A stretch of 64,000 bases of DNA from positions 1-64,000 of the forward strand of contig NZ_PZJX01000040.1 in NCBI RefSeq assembly GCF_003034915.1. The letters are read 5' to 3'. The number at the start of each line of letters is the position of its first letter. Positions within the stretch are counted from its first letter, which is position 1. Under the pieces are notes generated by a model. The model searched no databases. It had not been told where the DNA came from and saw only the letters and a list, made by a program, of their open reading frames with translations. Positions 1-7,983 of this stretch are shown in pieces. This stretch comes from Mesorhizobium helmanticense. GTDB taxonomy: Bacteria > Pseudomonadota > Alphaproteobacteria > Rhizobiales > Rhizobiaceae. A program made the translations under genes and the position numbers.

Positions 1-1197
1 GTTTGCACCAACGTTGCCAGTTCCATCAGGCTTATAACCAACGTCTTCGAAGACGTTTCCGATGGCGATCAGTTTCGTAGTGTGCTTTGCGCTGATCAGA
101 TTTGCCAGGCCGCGCCGGAACGTGCAGCCGATCACTTCAAGCTTCTTGCATGGCTCGATCCAGCCGGAATTGTCCACCCAAGCCGTTTGCAAACCAGCGT
201 CGTTTTCACTGACGCGCACCCCAACCAACTTTGCGCTTGAAAGGTTGCGCTTTGCGGTCATCGCCGCATGGTTTCGGTACAGGACGCCGCCGATGACTTC
301 AATGAAGCCGCTGGAGGCGCCTGTGTTGTCCCAATTGGGGTAAATTCCCGAGTCTGGTTGACGCTCAATACGGGGGTTGATTAGGAGCCCATTGCGGCAG
401 CCTACGGTGGAAAGGCCGCTGTCGCCGCCCACCGTAGGCACCGTGCCTACGATCGGATCATACCCACCAACACACACGAAATCATGCAGCTCAAATTGGT
501 CCCAGTTGACGAGGGATAGCCCCGTGGCCGACGACGCGCCGACGGTGTAGGAGCCAAGGGAATTGTCGAGTTTCAGCCCATAAGCTTTAAGGCGAGCCGC
601 CTCGGGAGAGGCCGTTCCAGAAGCGTTAGGCCTGAGGTCTAGTAGCGGCGCTGCTAGCCCTGTTGCAGCCTTTAGCGTGCCGCCTGCTTTGTTGAAGATA
701 TGCAAAATACCGGCCGCCACCGCGGCCATAGTAACTGAGGAGGAAAACTCATATTCCTCGTCGTGCGTGATCTGTATCTCGCCACCGCCCTTATCGAGCA
801 TGAGATAATCAATCATCTGTTTAAGGATGAGATGCGCGTTAGCGGTGCCGGGGAATAGTCCCCATGAGGCGGTCTTGATCGTCCGGGAAGTGATCGCAAA
901 ATGCTGGCCAACCGCGTCGGTGATATACGCGGCCCGCGCTGGCGCGGGATCGGCGCGCACATACAGATCATCGCCATCATCGCCGGCCGCAGTGTGCCCG
1001 AACGTTCGCACAACATTCGTTGTAGTCGGAACGGTCTCAGCCTCGACGTCGGCGACCGTATCATAGGCTGATGCCGCGCTCTCGAGGTGGGTGCCCCACT
1101 CTCTAATTTCGGCTTTATGAGGTTTGTACGGCCCCGAAGATGGGACGCCATCGATAACATAGTCGCGCCAAATTTCGGCCGCGGGTAGAACTGCCAT
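1..1197 (-). CDS. Phage tailspike / tail fibre protein, C-terminus beyond the window
   Basis: An uninterrupted reading frame of 399 codons runs from ATG at 1197 to base 1 without a stop, so the gene continues to the left. The start has a clear ribosome site (TTGGAGCAATC before the ATG). The N-terminus reads MAVLPAAEIWRDYVIDG. The rest is rich in short Val/Ile/Gly/Asn turns (for example FIEVIGGVLYRN, LEVIGCTFRRG, LIAIGNVFEDVG), the pattern of parallel beta-helix tailspikes and pectate-lyase-like phage proteins. It lies downstream of the tape measure gene, where receptor-binding proteins usually sit. Phage role is fairly sure; the exact fold is inferred by eye. Confidence 0.72.
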   Translation of the reverse strand, partial: MAVLPAAEIWRDYVIDGVPSSGPYKPHKAEIREWGTHLESAASAYDTVADVEAETVPTTTNVVRTFGHTAAGDDGDDLYVRADPAPARAAYITDAVGQHFAITSRTIKTASWGLFPGTANAHLILKQMIDYLMLDKGGGEIQITHDEEYEFSSSVTMAAVAAGILHIFNKAGGTLKAATGLAAPLLDLRPNASGTASPEAARLKAYGLKLDNSLGSYTVGASSATGLSLVNWDQFELHDFVCVGGYDPIVGTVPTVGGDSGLSTVGCRNGLLINPRIERQPDSGIYPNWDNTGASSGFIEVIGGVLYRNHAAMTAKRNLSSAKLVGVRVSENDAGLQTAWVDNSGWIEPCKKLEVIGCTFRRGLANLISAKHTTKLIAIGNVFEDVGYKPDGTGNVGAN

Positions 1198-1212
1198 GAT
1201 TGCTCCAAGCAA

Positions 1213-1239
1213 TAAAAAAAGGACCGCCTAAGCGGTCCT
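1213..1239 (-). terminator. Intrinsic terminator ahead of the tailspike gene
   Basis: An 8-bp perfect stem (AGGACCGC / GCGGTCCT, loop CTAA) is followed on the minus strand by a run of T. It lies between the 234-residue phage protein gene and the tailspike start, so leftward transcription would be reduced just before the tailspike. Confidence 0.75.
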
Positions 1240-1274
1240 CGGTGAAATCCGGCGTGCCGGTCAGTTAGTGAAAT

Positions 1275-1979
1275 TCAGCCGAAGCTGGCGCCGTCCGAAA
1301 ACGAACTATTGTCTTCGAATTTGGCTGAAGCCGAAAAGGGATCGATCTTCTCGCCGATCACATCAGGCCATTCATGTAGCCTCGTAGTGGTGGCGCCGTT
1401 AGCGTTGATAACGGTCAGGTCGATATGGCCACCGATGCCATGGATAGCGGGCATGTGTGGCGCGGCGGGATTGAGACCAGGCTTGCCGCGCATCGTTTCG
1501 AACAGAGCCACACCGCATTTCCCCAAGCCTTCTTCAGCACTCGGCAAGGCGGCAATCTCTTCTGCGGTAAGTGCGTTGCCGCCGCCAAAATCCGGGCCGA
1601 CGTCATGCAAGATGAAAGGTTCAAATTGCGGATAAACGTCGGCGGTACTGAAGAACGCCAGGAACGGCCCGCGAGTCTCCGAAAGGCCGGCAAGCAGCAC
1701 CTCGCAAGGTGCCGACGACACCACCCCTTTTTTTGCCTGCTCCAGCAGCGTGTGCGTGCGTTCAATAACGGCGTCGACCGAGTCTTCCGACATCGCCAGA
1801 ATCGTCTCGGCATAGGCCTCAAATGCCATTGAGCCGCGGCCAGTGACAGCCAACGGAAGGCCTGGCGAGCGCCAGACCTTCTCGCGAATATCGATTAGCG
1901 TGCCGTCCGGTAAGTACACCGCACCGTCGCTGAGAAGTTCGACGCTATCGTTATAGGTCATTGCATAGAACGCGCTCAC
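1275..1979 (-). CDS. Phage protein of unknown function, possibly Ntn-hydrolase-like
   Basis: This 234-residue protein begins at a GTG whose last bases overlap the tape-measure stop codon (GTGA), which indicates translational coupling. The N-terminus (MSAFYAMTYNDSVELLSDGA, then VAVTGRGSM-like text) resembles the strand-turn pattern of HslV-like Ntn hydrolases, with a later GKCGVALFETMRGKPG segment. That resemblance is by eye only. Its place between tape measure and tailspike fits a baseplate or tail-tip component. I do not recognise a named family with certainty. Confidence 0.65.
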   Translation of the reverse strand: MSAFYAMTYNDSVELLSDGAVYLPDGTLIDIREKVWRSPGLPLAVTGRGSMAFEAYAETILAMSEDSVDAVIERTHTLLEQAKKGVVSSAPCEVLLAGLSETRGPFLAFFSTADVYPQFEPFILHDVGPDFGGGNALTAEEIAALPSAEEGLGKCGVALFETMRGKPGLNPAAPHMPAIHGIGGHIDLTVINANGATTTRLHEWPDVIGEKIDPFSASAKFEDNSSFSDGASFG

Positions 1980-4093
1980 GCCGCCCTCCTCAAATCTAGA
2001 TTGTTGTCATTGGCTGCGCACAGCCCAAACGGGCCGACAGTGCCAAGCAAGGCACTGCCTCCGCCAGGCGTGCCGCCTATGCCGTCGAACAAAGCGTTTA
2101 GGCCGATGTCCGCCAACTTCTCGGCGACCTTCTCAATTGCCCCTGCGAGCGCCTCCGTGGCGCTTTTGCCTGCCCTCAGGTCGGAGATAAATCCACCAAG
2201 TACGTCCTTGCCGAAGTCGGAGGATTCCTGGAGCCTCTGAGACAGTTGCTCTTGGCTAGCCTTTAGCTGGTCACCCGCTGTTGAAGCCTTGGCGTAGTTG
2301 CTAGCCAGAGCGTCGATCTTTGCCGACAACTCCGGTGTAATTGCTACGCCAGCCGCAGCTGCTTCGTTCAGCAGTTGCTGCTTTATCGACGCCTTTTCGA
2401 CTGCAAAGCCGTAGTCATCGATCGCTGGATTGAGTTGCGATTGAGCGGCAAATTCCGCGTTGAGCAGATCGATACGCTGCTGAATATCCTGCACGGAGCC
2501 AGCGAAGACGCCTTCTGGCGTCATTTTCTGCCTTGACCTGCCAGAGCCGCCACCGCTAGCCCGATTTTTAGCATACGAAATGGCATCGTTGACCGTGGCG
2601 CCGCCGCCCAAGATGGTCGGATTGGCCTTGATGGACGCAGCCGAAATCAGTCCAGCCAAAGGCGTACCGCTGGCCGCGGTGAGAACCTTCGCCGCGTCGC
2701 CAGCGCCAAGGAAATGCGCCAATTGCAGCGCCGCCTCGTCCACGTGAACGCCGGCAGCCTGCAGGACGCGCGCATTCTCTGACGCGTACGCCTCAATTAG
2801 GGATCGGCTGACATTGCCATCCTTCCGCAGCGCCAGGATGGCGCCCCGCGTCATGCCTTCAGCGCGATCAGGGAAATAGCGCTTGAAAAGGTCAAGCCAG
2901 GTTGACTCGATGAACTGACCGGCGCCAGTTGCCGACGAGTTAGGATTCTTGGCGCTGTTGTTCCCGCCGCTTTCGGCTTTGATGACATGATCTACGAACC
3001 GGTCGACGGCGCCTGTCAGATCTTCGACTGCGCCAGGGATAGAAACAATCGTCTTCTGCTGCGGTGCGCCGACACGGTCGCTTTTCGGTGCGGCTGGACC
3101 GAAGTCCAAATCGCCGACGCTGAATCCACCGGTCGGCGGGCCATTGACGGCTGCCGCGTTGATCGCGGCACGCAGCTTTTCAGTTGCAATATCCTGAGGC
3201 GACTTGCCTATAATATTGTTCCAGAAACCCTCGAATGATTTCCAAGCGCCGTCGATTGCACCAGGCAGCGCCTCGAATTTCTCGATTAAGTTTTGTACGG
3301 TTTTGATGCCCTGAACGACTTCGGTTTTGAAAAGGGAATCCATCTGCATGGCGAGCTTGTCGAACGAGTCATCGACCTCTGCTGCGGCGCGGACCAAGTC
3401 ATCGGATAGCACGACGCCAGCGGCCTTCGCCGCGGCCCGAACCTTGTCCAAACCGTCCGCGCCATCGCGAAGAAAGTTGACCATATCACCACCGCCGCGA
3501 CCGAATGCCGTGGTCGCCAGGAACATCTGCTCTGTTTCGGACGATGCGTTTTTGATCAGGTCGGCATAGTCAGAGAGCAATTCTGTTACCGGTCGAATGC
3601 TGCCGTCAGCGTTTTTGAGCGCGACGCCGTTCTGATCGAGAATTTTGCTGAAATCGTTGCCTTTGGCGCTGGCCTCGCCGATGGTCTTGGTGAATTTGGC
3701 TAGCGAGTCATCCAGGCTATCCGCTTCGACACCGGCAAGTTGCGCGCCATAGCGAAACGCCTCTAGCTCCTCGACGGGCAGGCCAATTTTGTCTGCTGCG
3801 TCGGCCAAGTCGCCCAAGCTGCGCACGACTCCCCGCACGGCGGCGGGCAGCGATGTCAGGCCTCCAAGAATCGCGCCGAAACCGAAGCCAGCCAGCAGCG
3901 TCTTGCCGATGTTGCCGATCTTTGCCGCAGATGAGGCCATCGTGGTCTCGAGATTGCGCGTCATCTGAGAGCCGCGCTTTTCGATGGCGCCAAGCTGCCT
4001 ATCAGCAGTGGTCGTTGCCTTCTTGAGCTGACGCTCGAAGTCTCGAATACGTGCCTCTAAATCGACCGATAACTTAGGTGAATCATTTGCCAT
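1976..4093 (-). CDS. Phage tail tape measure protein with transglycosylase-like segment
   Basis: The 705-residue product has the layout of a tape measure protein: a charged coiled N-terminus (residues 1-60), a hydrophobic Gly-rich stretch (about 62-90, LLAGFGFGAILGG), and long Ala-rich helices. Around residues 367-480 is a segment like soluble lytic transglycosylases: KAESGGNN with candidate catalytic Glu374, then SSATGAGQFIESTW. Such domains open peptidoglycan during DNA injection. The start overlaps the end of the upstream gp10-like gene by 11 bases. The length suggests a siphovirus-type tail. The role is confident; enzyme activity is inferred. Confidence 0.88.
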   Translation of the reverse strand: MANDSPKLSVDLEARIRDFERQLKKATTTADRQLGAIEKRGSQMTRNLETTMASSAAKIGNIGKTLLAGFGFGAILGGLTSLPAAVRGVVRSLGDLADAADKIGLPVEELEAFRYGAQLAGVEADSLDDSLAKFTKTIGEASAKGNDFSKILDQNGVALKNADGSIRPVTELLSDYADLIKNASSETEQMFLATTAFGRGGGDMVNFLRDGADGLDKVRAAAKAAGVVLSDDLVRAAAEVDDSFDKLAMQMDSLFKTEVVQGIKTVQNLIEKFEALPGAIDGAWKSFEGFWNNIIGKSPQDIATEKLRAAINAAAVNGPPTGGFSVGDLDFGPAAPKSDRVGAPQQKTIVSIPGAVEDLTGAVDRFVDHVIKAESGGNNSAKNPNSSATGAGQFIESTWLDLFKRYFPDRAEGMTRGAILALRKDGNVSRSLIEAYASENARVLQAAGVHVDEAALQLAHFLGAGDAAKVLTAASGTPLAGLISAASIKANPTILGGGATVNDAISYAKNRASGGGSGRSRQKMTPEGVFAGSVQDIQQRIDLLNAEFAAQSQLNPAIDDYGFAVEKASIKQQLLNEAAAAGVAITPELSAKIDALASNYAKASTAGDQLKASQEQLSQRLQESSDFGKDVLGGFISDLRAGKSATEALAGAIEKVAEKLADIGLNALFDGIGGTPGGGSALLGTVGPFGLCAANDNNLDLRRAA

Positions 4094-4481
4094 AAGCTTG
4101 TTTCACGCCTTTGCTGATGGCGCGCTTAACGCGGCCTCTAATGCGCTTCTTCGTAAATCTGTAGCCGGGCCAGAAGAATGGATTCGCAGGCATGTCCTGC
4201 GTTCCAAATTCCTGCGCCAGCGCATAGTCGTAATCGCCTTGGCCGGCACGAGCCGGCACGGTTGTCGTCTCGCCGCCCGCCGTGATGGTTCGCGTAAGCT
4301 CTGCCGTTGCATGCCATTGGATGGACGCCTGCAGCGTTCCATCCTCGCGCGGTGCAAGAAGTCGTTGATAGCGAGCAAGCTCGTCTGCTGACGTATCCAG
4401 CGCCACCTTGGCGGCCTTCTTAGCAGCGGCCGGCAGAGCCTTCAGGCGCCGCTCGAAATCGCGTAGACCGTTATTCGCCAT
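4083..4481 (-). CDS. HK97 gp10-like phage head-tail / tail component
   Basis: I start this 132-residue protein at ATG 4481 (MANNGLRDFERRLKAL), which overlaps the upstream stop by 11 bases, in preference to a longer frame. The N-terminal helix with LKALPAAAKKAAKVALDTSADEL, followed by LLAPREDGTLQASI and a YALAQEFGTQDMPANPFFWP segment, is typical of the HK97 gp10 family (head closure or tail completion). The C-terminus is very basic. The order chaperone, gp10-like, tape measure is plausible for a siphovirus tail cluster, though gp10-like genes usually lie further upstream. Confidence 0.8.
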   Translation of the reverse strand: MANNGLRDFERRLKALPAAAKKAAKVALDTSADELARYQRLLAPREDGTLQASIQWHATAELTRTITAGGETTTVPARAGQGDYDYALAQEFGTQDMPANPFFWPGYRFTKKRIRGRVKRAISKGVKQAYGK

Positions 4482-4890
4482 CCGCTGACTGCTCAGTAAA
4501 TGTCGCGTCCGCAGCACTGAGCCCGAAGAGCGCTCCGGCAAGAATCGCCTGCGTGAGGATCGCGTATTGTGCGACTGGATTGGCAGTCAGTGTGCGCCTT
4601 ACATGCGGTGCGCATCCCTTGAGGTAGCTGTCAATCAAGCCAGTATCGCCTGGCGCCATTCGCCTTAGCGCGCCCGTGAATTGCCGCAGCTCAGCGAGTT
4701 TGTCAGCCGACACGCTCGCGAGTGTCAGAACCGATTTAAGGTGTTGGACGGTCCATCTGCCGCCCGTGATGCGCATGAACATTTCAATTGCCGGAATGCC
4801 TGCGTAGGCTTCGAAGAGTGGAAGGTCTTGGCGATCGATTTTGAACGTGATTTCGCGACCGCCGAAAGTGGCGGTGACTGAGTCGTGCAT
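4471..4890 (-). CDS. Phage tail assembly chaperone-like protein (GTA-type)
   Basis: The 139-residue product resembles the gene-transfer-agent/TAC_11 group of tail assembly chaperones: a short beta-rich start (ATFGGREITFKI), a helix (LPLFEAYAGIPAIEMFMRIT), then WTVQHLKSVLTLA and a C-terminal Ala-rich helical part. These proteins coat the tape measure before tail polymerisation, and this gene lies two genes upstream of the tape measure, as expected. Gene position and pattern agree, but similarity was judged by eye. Confidence 0.65.
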   Translation of the reverse strand: MHDSVTATFGGREITFKIDRQDLPLFEAYAGIPAIEMFMRITGGRWTVQHLKSVLTLASVSADKLAELRQFTGALRRMAPGDTGLIDSYLKGCAPHVRRTLTANPVAQYAILTQAILAGALFGLSAADATFTEQSADGE

Positions 4891-4904
4891 GGGGGTTCCT
4901 AATG

Positions 4905-4929
4905 AAAAAGGCCGCCTCGATTGGCGGCC
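4905..4929 (-). terminator. Intrinsic terminator upstream of the tail chaperone gene
   Basis: A perfect 7-bp GC stem (GGCCGCC / GGCGGCC, 6-base loop) is followed on the minus strand by TTTTTC, 15 bases before the chaperone ATG. It separates the tail genes from the small genes at 5.4-6.4 kb and lies beside the oppositely oriented gene that starts at 4983. Confidence 0.72.
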
Positions 4930-4982
4930 AGATTGGTGTATGGAGTGATGGCTAAATCAAAAGCGGTGCGGGAGATTTTGTT

Positions 4983-5546
4983 ATGGTTTCTGACTCTGAC
5001 AGCGATACATGGGTCATCACTGACCTAGAGAAGCACCAAGACGTAGCGTTGGAGTACGGGCTGTACATGGCAGAATTTTCGCGAATGGAGTCCCAGTTTT
5101 ACTGGCTTTTCTCCAAGCTGCTTAACCGTGAGGCCAAGTCGTTCGGCAACGCTCAAGCCATACTTGGCCACATCCAATCCTTCTCCACAAAGCTCGATAC
5201 CATTTCGAATTATCTTCCTTATGCTCGCTTGGTACCGCTGCAAAAGCGCGAGATTTCTGCCGCCATCGCGTTGGCGCGAAAATCCAATACGTTTCGAAAC
5301 AGTACGGCCCACGGGCTTTTCTGCCTCAAGGATGGCACATTGCATCTATGGCCATACGCATTCGAAACCACAAGGAAAACGCTCGCACGACCGTTCTCGG
5401 CCGCTATTATTGCCGAGGAGCGTCTGGAGAGCCTGAATGTTGTCCTGAGTATGCTTGAGTGTCTTCTGGGTGGTCGCCCGCTTCCAAACGGCGCGATAGA
5501 ACGGATCGAAGAACACCTTCAAAAAACACCCTCGCGTCAGAAATAG
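4983..5546 (+). CDS. HEPN-like protein encoded as a reverse-strand phage accessory gene
   Basis: This 187-residue protein is encoded opposite to all surrounding phage genes. It is mostly helical: an N-terminal helix (YMAEFSRMESQFYWLFSKLLN, about residues 28-48), further helices, and at residues 105-110 the sequence RNSTAH followed by Gly. R-N-x-x-x-H is the signature of HEPN ribonucleases and toxins, and the placement in the second helical half fits. It has its own start, and a terminator for the other strand lies just upstream. The 3' end overlaps the convergent gene at 5407-5655. Role as an anti-phage or toxin gene is inference; a non-catalytic HEPN protein is possible. Confidence 0.7.
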   Translation: MVSDSDSDTWVITDLEKHQDVALEYGLYMAEFSRMESQFYWLFSKLLNREAKSFGNAQAILGHIQSFSTKLDTISNYLPYARLVPLQKREISAAIALARKSNTFRNSTAHGLFCLKDGTLHLWPYAFETTRKTLARPFSAAIIAEERLESLNVVLSMLECLLGGRPLPNGAIERIEEHLQKTPSRQK

Positions 5547-5655
5547 TCACCGGCCAATCGCCGCCGCGCCATTCCATCCAATAGTCAATGGCAGCCTCGA
5601 CCGTCTCGGGTGTGATCTTGGTTTCATCTGCCGGATCAGCCGTATCGGTGCTCAT
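5407..5655 (-). CDS. Small phage protein, unknown
   Basis: The 82-residue product (MSTDTADPADETKITPETVEAAIDYWMEWRG at its start region, not matched to a family) has an acidic N-terminus, a Trp-rich middle and a helix (ARVFFEGVLRSVLSRRL). Its 3' 140 bases overlap convergently with the HEPN-like gene, which is unusual, so one of the two ends may be wrong. It sits in the small-terminase gene group. Confidence 0.5.
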   Translation of the reverse strand: MSTDTADPADETKITPETVEAAIDYWMEWRGGDWPVTISDARVFFEGVLRSVLSRRLEAGDHPEDTQAYSGQHSGSPDAPRQ

Positions 5656-5724
5656 TTTTTGCCCTATCTAAACCACGTCGCGACCGGATCGTCATCCATC
5701 GTCGGCAGGCGGCGATCGTCCTAC

Positions 5725-6090
5725 TTAGATCCGCTCGCCCTTCAGTAGCAGCCCATGCCGCTTCAGGTATTCGGCCTCTGTCTCGTCCTCCAAGAACGGT
5801 GACGAAAGCTCAGCGCCGTACCGGCGCTCACCGGCATAAGGCAGTGCATAGGCCCACCATTTTGATGGACGCGTGCCAGCGGGGTTCGTCTTCAGCCATT
5901 CCCTAATAGCTCGCTCGCCGTCCTGGCGCCAAAACTCCTCCAACTCTTTCTCGGTTGCGAAGTACTGGAACTCAAGCCATCCGTCACGGCTAGGGTCAGG
6001 TTCGGGCGGGATGTCGCCATCACACGCCCAGATAATCCATGCATCGGAAACGGTCTGTTTTCGCTTCGATTTGCGTAGTTTCCTCGGCAT
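5725..6090 (-). CDS. Phage protein of unknown function downstream of the small terminase
   Basis: The 121-residue product starts at an ATG that overlaps the terminase small-subunit stop (TGATG), so the two are translationally coupled. It begins with a very basic stretch (MPRKLRKSKRKQ), then is acidic and Trp-rich (DAWIIWACDGDIPPEPDPSRDGW, EFWRQDGERAIREWL). In most phages the large terminase would occupy this place, but this protein has no ATPase or nuclease motifs. I do not recognise it. Confidence 0.62.
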   Translation of the reverse strand: MPRKLRKSKRKQTVSDAWIIWACDGDIPPEPDPSRDGWLEFQYFATEKELEEFWRQDGERAIREWLKTNPAGTRPSKWWAYALPYAGERRYGAELSSPFLEDETEAEYLKRHGLLLKGERI

Positions 6091-6431
6091 CAGTAACCCC
6101 TATTGTCGGCTAGAGCAGGCGGTCGTGGTGGCGCGTCGTCATCGCCAAAGTCCAATGCCAGCTCACGCAACAGTCGGGCATATGCAGTCCGAGAGTCGCG
6201 CTCGATCGCCACGCACGGATGCGCACGCGGTGAGCCAAAGCGATCGATGAACGTGACGCCCTCCGCGGCAAGCGTCACACGGGCTTGCTCGCCGCGGTCC
6301 AGTGCTTCGCAGGCGAGTATCAGCAGTTTGATGTGGTGCTCGTCCAGAGAGTAATCCTCGACTACACCTCGGAAGAACTTCCTTGCCGCTGGCGACAGAT
6401 GCGTCGGCGGCTTCTGGGCTTTCTCAGCCAT
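6090..6431 (-). CDS. P27-family phage terminase small subunit
   Basis: The 113-residue product matches the P27 small terminase pattern: HLSPAARKFFRGVVEDYSLDEHHIKLL, then ACEALDRGEQARVTLAAEG, DRFGSPRAHPCVAIERDSR and a final LLRELALDFG helix. Small terminases recognise packaging sites on phage DNA and hand it to the large subunit. The length is normal for the family. No large terminase follows; instead there are two unrecognised small genes. The start has an AGGTGAA ribosome site. Confidence 0.88.
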   Translation of the reverse strand: MAEKAQKPPTHLSPAARKFFRGVVEDYSLDEHHIKLLILACEALDRGEQARVTLAAEGVTFIDRFGSPRAHPCVAIERDSRTAYARLLRELALDFGDDDAPPRPPALADNRGY

Positions 6432-6525
6432 CGTTTCACCTATGGAAATCTTGATTCAATGGGGGAGTCCGTTGCGCATACAGTGTGGGATGCGCGGTTA
6501 GCGCAAATGCAGATCGGCGCGATGC

Positions 6526-6548
6526 AAAAGCCCCCCGTGGGGGTGCCT
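6526..6548 (-). terminator. Terminator-like hairpin after the prohead protease gene
   Basis: On the minus strand a C-rich arm and a G-rich arm (GCACCCCC / GGGGGGC, tight loop) are followed by TTTT, about 75 bases after the protease stop. It closes the protease gene group where a major capsid gene would normally follow. The stem is imperfect, so strength is uncertain. Confidence 0.5.
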
Positions 6549-6621
6549 GCAGGTTGACGCTCGTCAGCCAAGGACCGGTCCCGCAAGAAAAGTTTCGCAT
6601 CCGCAAAACTCGAAATCTGGA

Positions 6622-7092
6622 TCACGCCGCCTGCTTCATCCTGCTGAGGATGCCAATCGTCGTATGGTGTGCGCCGCGGTCGACTATTGAAACCTCGAGA
6701 AGTCGGGCCGCTGTCACGATTCGAAGCGGTGTGTCTCCCGTTCGGTCCCATCGCTCCCCTGTCGCCTTGAAGGATATGGACCACGCACGCAACGGCCCAT
6801 GCCTGGCGGCAAGGAGAAGATCGTTGCCGTCCGGTACGCCATCTGTGTCGACTTCAACCCATAGGCCTCTAGCCGTGGCGCTGAGACGGAAAGCATTGCC
6901 AAGCGTAACGAGTGGCCGCGTACGCTCGTGGTTCCTGCACAGCGGCAAGTCATCGGGCCATGTCAGTGAGCCTTGATGAAACACCTCATCGAAGCCAGGG
7001 CGCACCGCAGACGGCACGCCCCACTGAAGCGCATAGCCGCATACAGTGCGACTGCCTGGTAGTGGCGGCCTACCGGATTCACTGAACCACAC
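6622..7092 (-). CDS. HK97-type prohead protease
   Basis: The 156-residue product starts at GTG 7092, four bases after the upstream stop. It has the family pattern: CGYALQWGVPSAVRPGFDEVF, HQGSLTW, then LCRNHERTRPLVTLGN (the conserved His of the NH motif), followed by LRAWSISFKA and LEVSIVDRGAHHTT. These serine proteases cut the scaffold part of the major capsid protein during head maturation. The protein is slightly shorter than typical members. No capsid gene is visible near it. Confidence 0.82.
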   Translation of the reverse strand: MWFSESGRPPLPGSRTVCGYALQWGVPSAVRPGFDEVFHQGSLTWPDDLPLCRNHERTRPLVTLGNAFRLSATARGLWVEVDTDGVPDGNDLLLAARHGPLRAWSISFKATGERWDRTGDTPLRIVTAARLLEVSIVDRGAHHTTIGILSRMKQAA

Positions 7093-7095
7093 ACC

Positions 7096-7335
7096 CTACT
7101 TGCCCACACGTTTGGCCAAATCCGCGGCGAGCCGAGAGCGTAACCTGGCGGCGGGTGATTTGCTGCGGCGTTCTTTGAGAATCTTAGCTACAGCAAAAGC
7201 ATTTGCGGGCAGCATTTCGGTACGCGTCACGTCATCTCGCCGGATGCGAGTGGGTTTAAGTTCTGCGCTGCTCTCTTCGGATTCTGCCGACTTTACGGCG
7301 CGCTCGATAGCGCGCTTCTCACGATACTCAATCAT
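7096..7335 (-). CDS. Small basic phage protein, unknown
   Basis: The 79-residue product is highly charged and helical (IEYREKRAIERAVKSAESEE at the start). Its ATG overlaps the stop of the upstream gene (ATGA), and its stop is four bases before the protease start, so it belongs to one transcription unit with them. No family recognised. Confidence 0.6.
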   Translation of the reverse strand: MIEYREKRAIERAVKSAESEESSAELKPTRIRRDDVTRTEMLPANAFAVAKILKERRSKSPAARLRSRLAADLAKRVGK

Positions 7336-7973
7336 TGGGTTAGTCCTTGTGGGATGGATTTCTTGTCAATCAGTCCGTCGGCAGCAGCGTCCTTAAGCCA
7401 CACAGCCACACGGTTTTGGCGATCATAGGCGGCACCCAGCATTCGATTAGCCGGAGCAGGCGGCAGTAGGCCGGTCCAGGCGACGTCAGCCGAATCAAGG
7501 GCGGTAGTGATTTCGCACAGCGATGCGTTCGCCTCGTGCGCCGCAATGAGCGCATCCGCCAGCTTGCGGACGCGAGCGAGGTAATCGTCCTTGGCGCCTT
7601 CACAAATGACTTTGGACGCGGCATGGCGGGCTCGCTGAAGGCGTTCAGTGGCGATATCGAGAGCGGCCCGTGTATCGCGACGTAAGGCGTTGATCTCGGT
7701 CAGCCGAGTGCGAATGCCTTCCGAAAGTGGATCGGGTGTTTCGTCAACATCGTCGCCAAGAAGCTCTGCGACCTTTGCGCTGACGCCAGTATGCGGCTTG
7801 GCGGCTTTATAGGAGAGCCGAGTCAGCAGTTCAGATTCTTCGCTATCGAGCTTGCTAAGGGCGGCGCGCAAAGTGGCGCACAACTCGGCCAACTTATCGT
7901 AGTCCGGTGTTGCGTCGCGAAGATTGAATCGCATTGGCGGAGCGGCCTTTGTGGTCTGCTTTTTGGTGAACAT
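7332..7973 (-). CDS. Coiled-coil phage protein, unknown
   Basis: I place the start at ATG 7973 (MFTKKQTTKAAPPMRF), giving 213 residues, because the longer frame overlaps the upstream gene in Arg/Ser-rich shadow sequence. The protein is almost wholly helical with heptad-like Leu/Ala spacing (YDKLAELCATLRAALSKLDS; TRLTEINALRRDTRAALDIA). It is coupled by ATGA to the next gene. A scaffold or head-assembly role would fit its place before the protease but is not shown. Confidence 0.65.
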   Translation of the reverse strand: MFTKKQTTKAAPPMRFNLRDATPDYDKLAELCATLRAALSKLDSEESELLTRLSYKAAKPHTGVSAKVAELLGDDVDETPDPLSEGIRTRLTEINALRRDTRAALDIATERLQRARHAASKVICEGAKDDYLARVRKLADALIAAHEANASLCEITTALDSADVAWTGLLPPAPANRMLGAAYDRQNRVAVWLKDAAADGLIDKKSIPQGLTQ

Positions 7974-7983
7974 GCGGTTTCCT

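Noticed and set aside
813..1208. 131-codon minus-strand frame overlapping the tailspike start
   Set aside because: It is out of phase with the 399-codon tailspike frame, is Arg/Ser/Pro-rich, and has no ribosome site, whereas the tailspike start has one.
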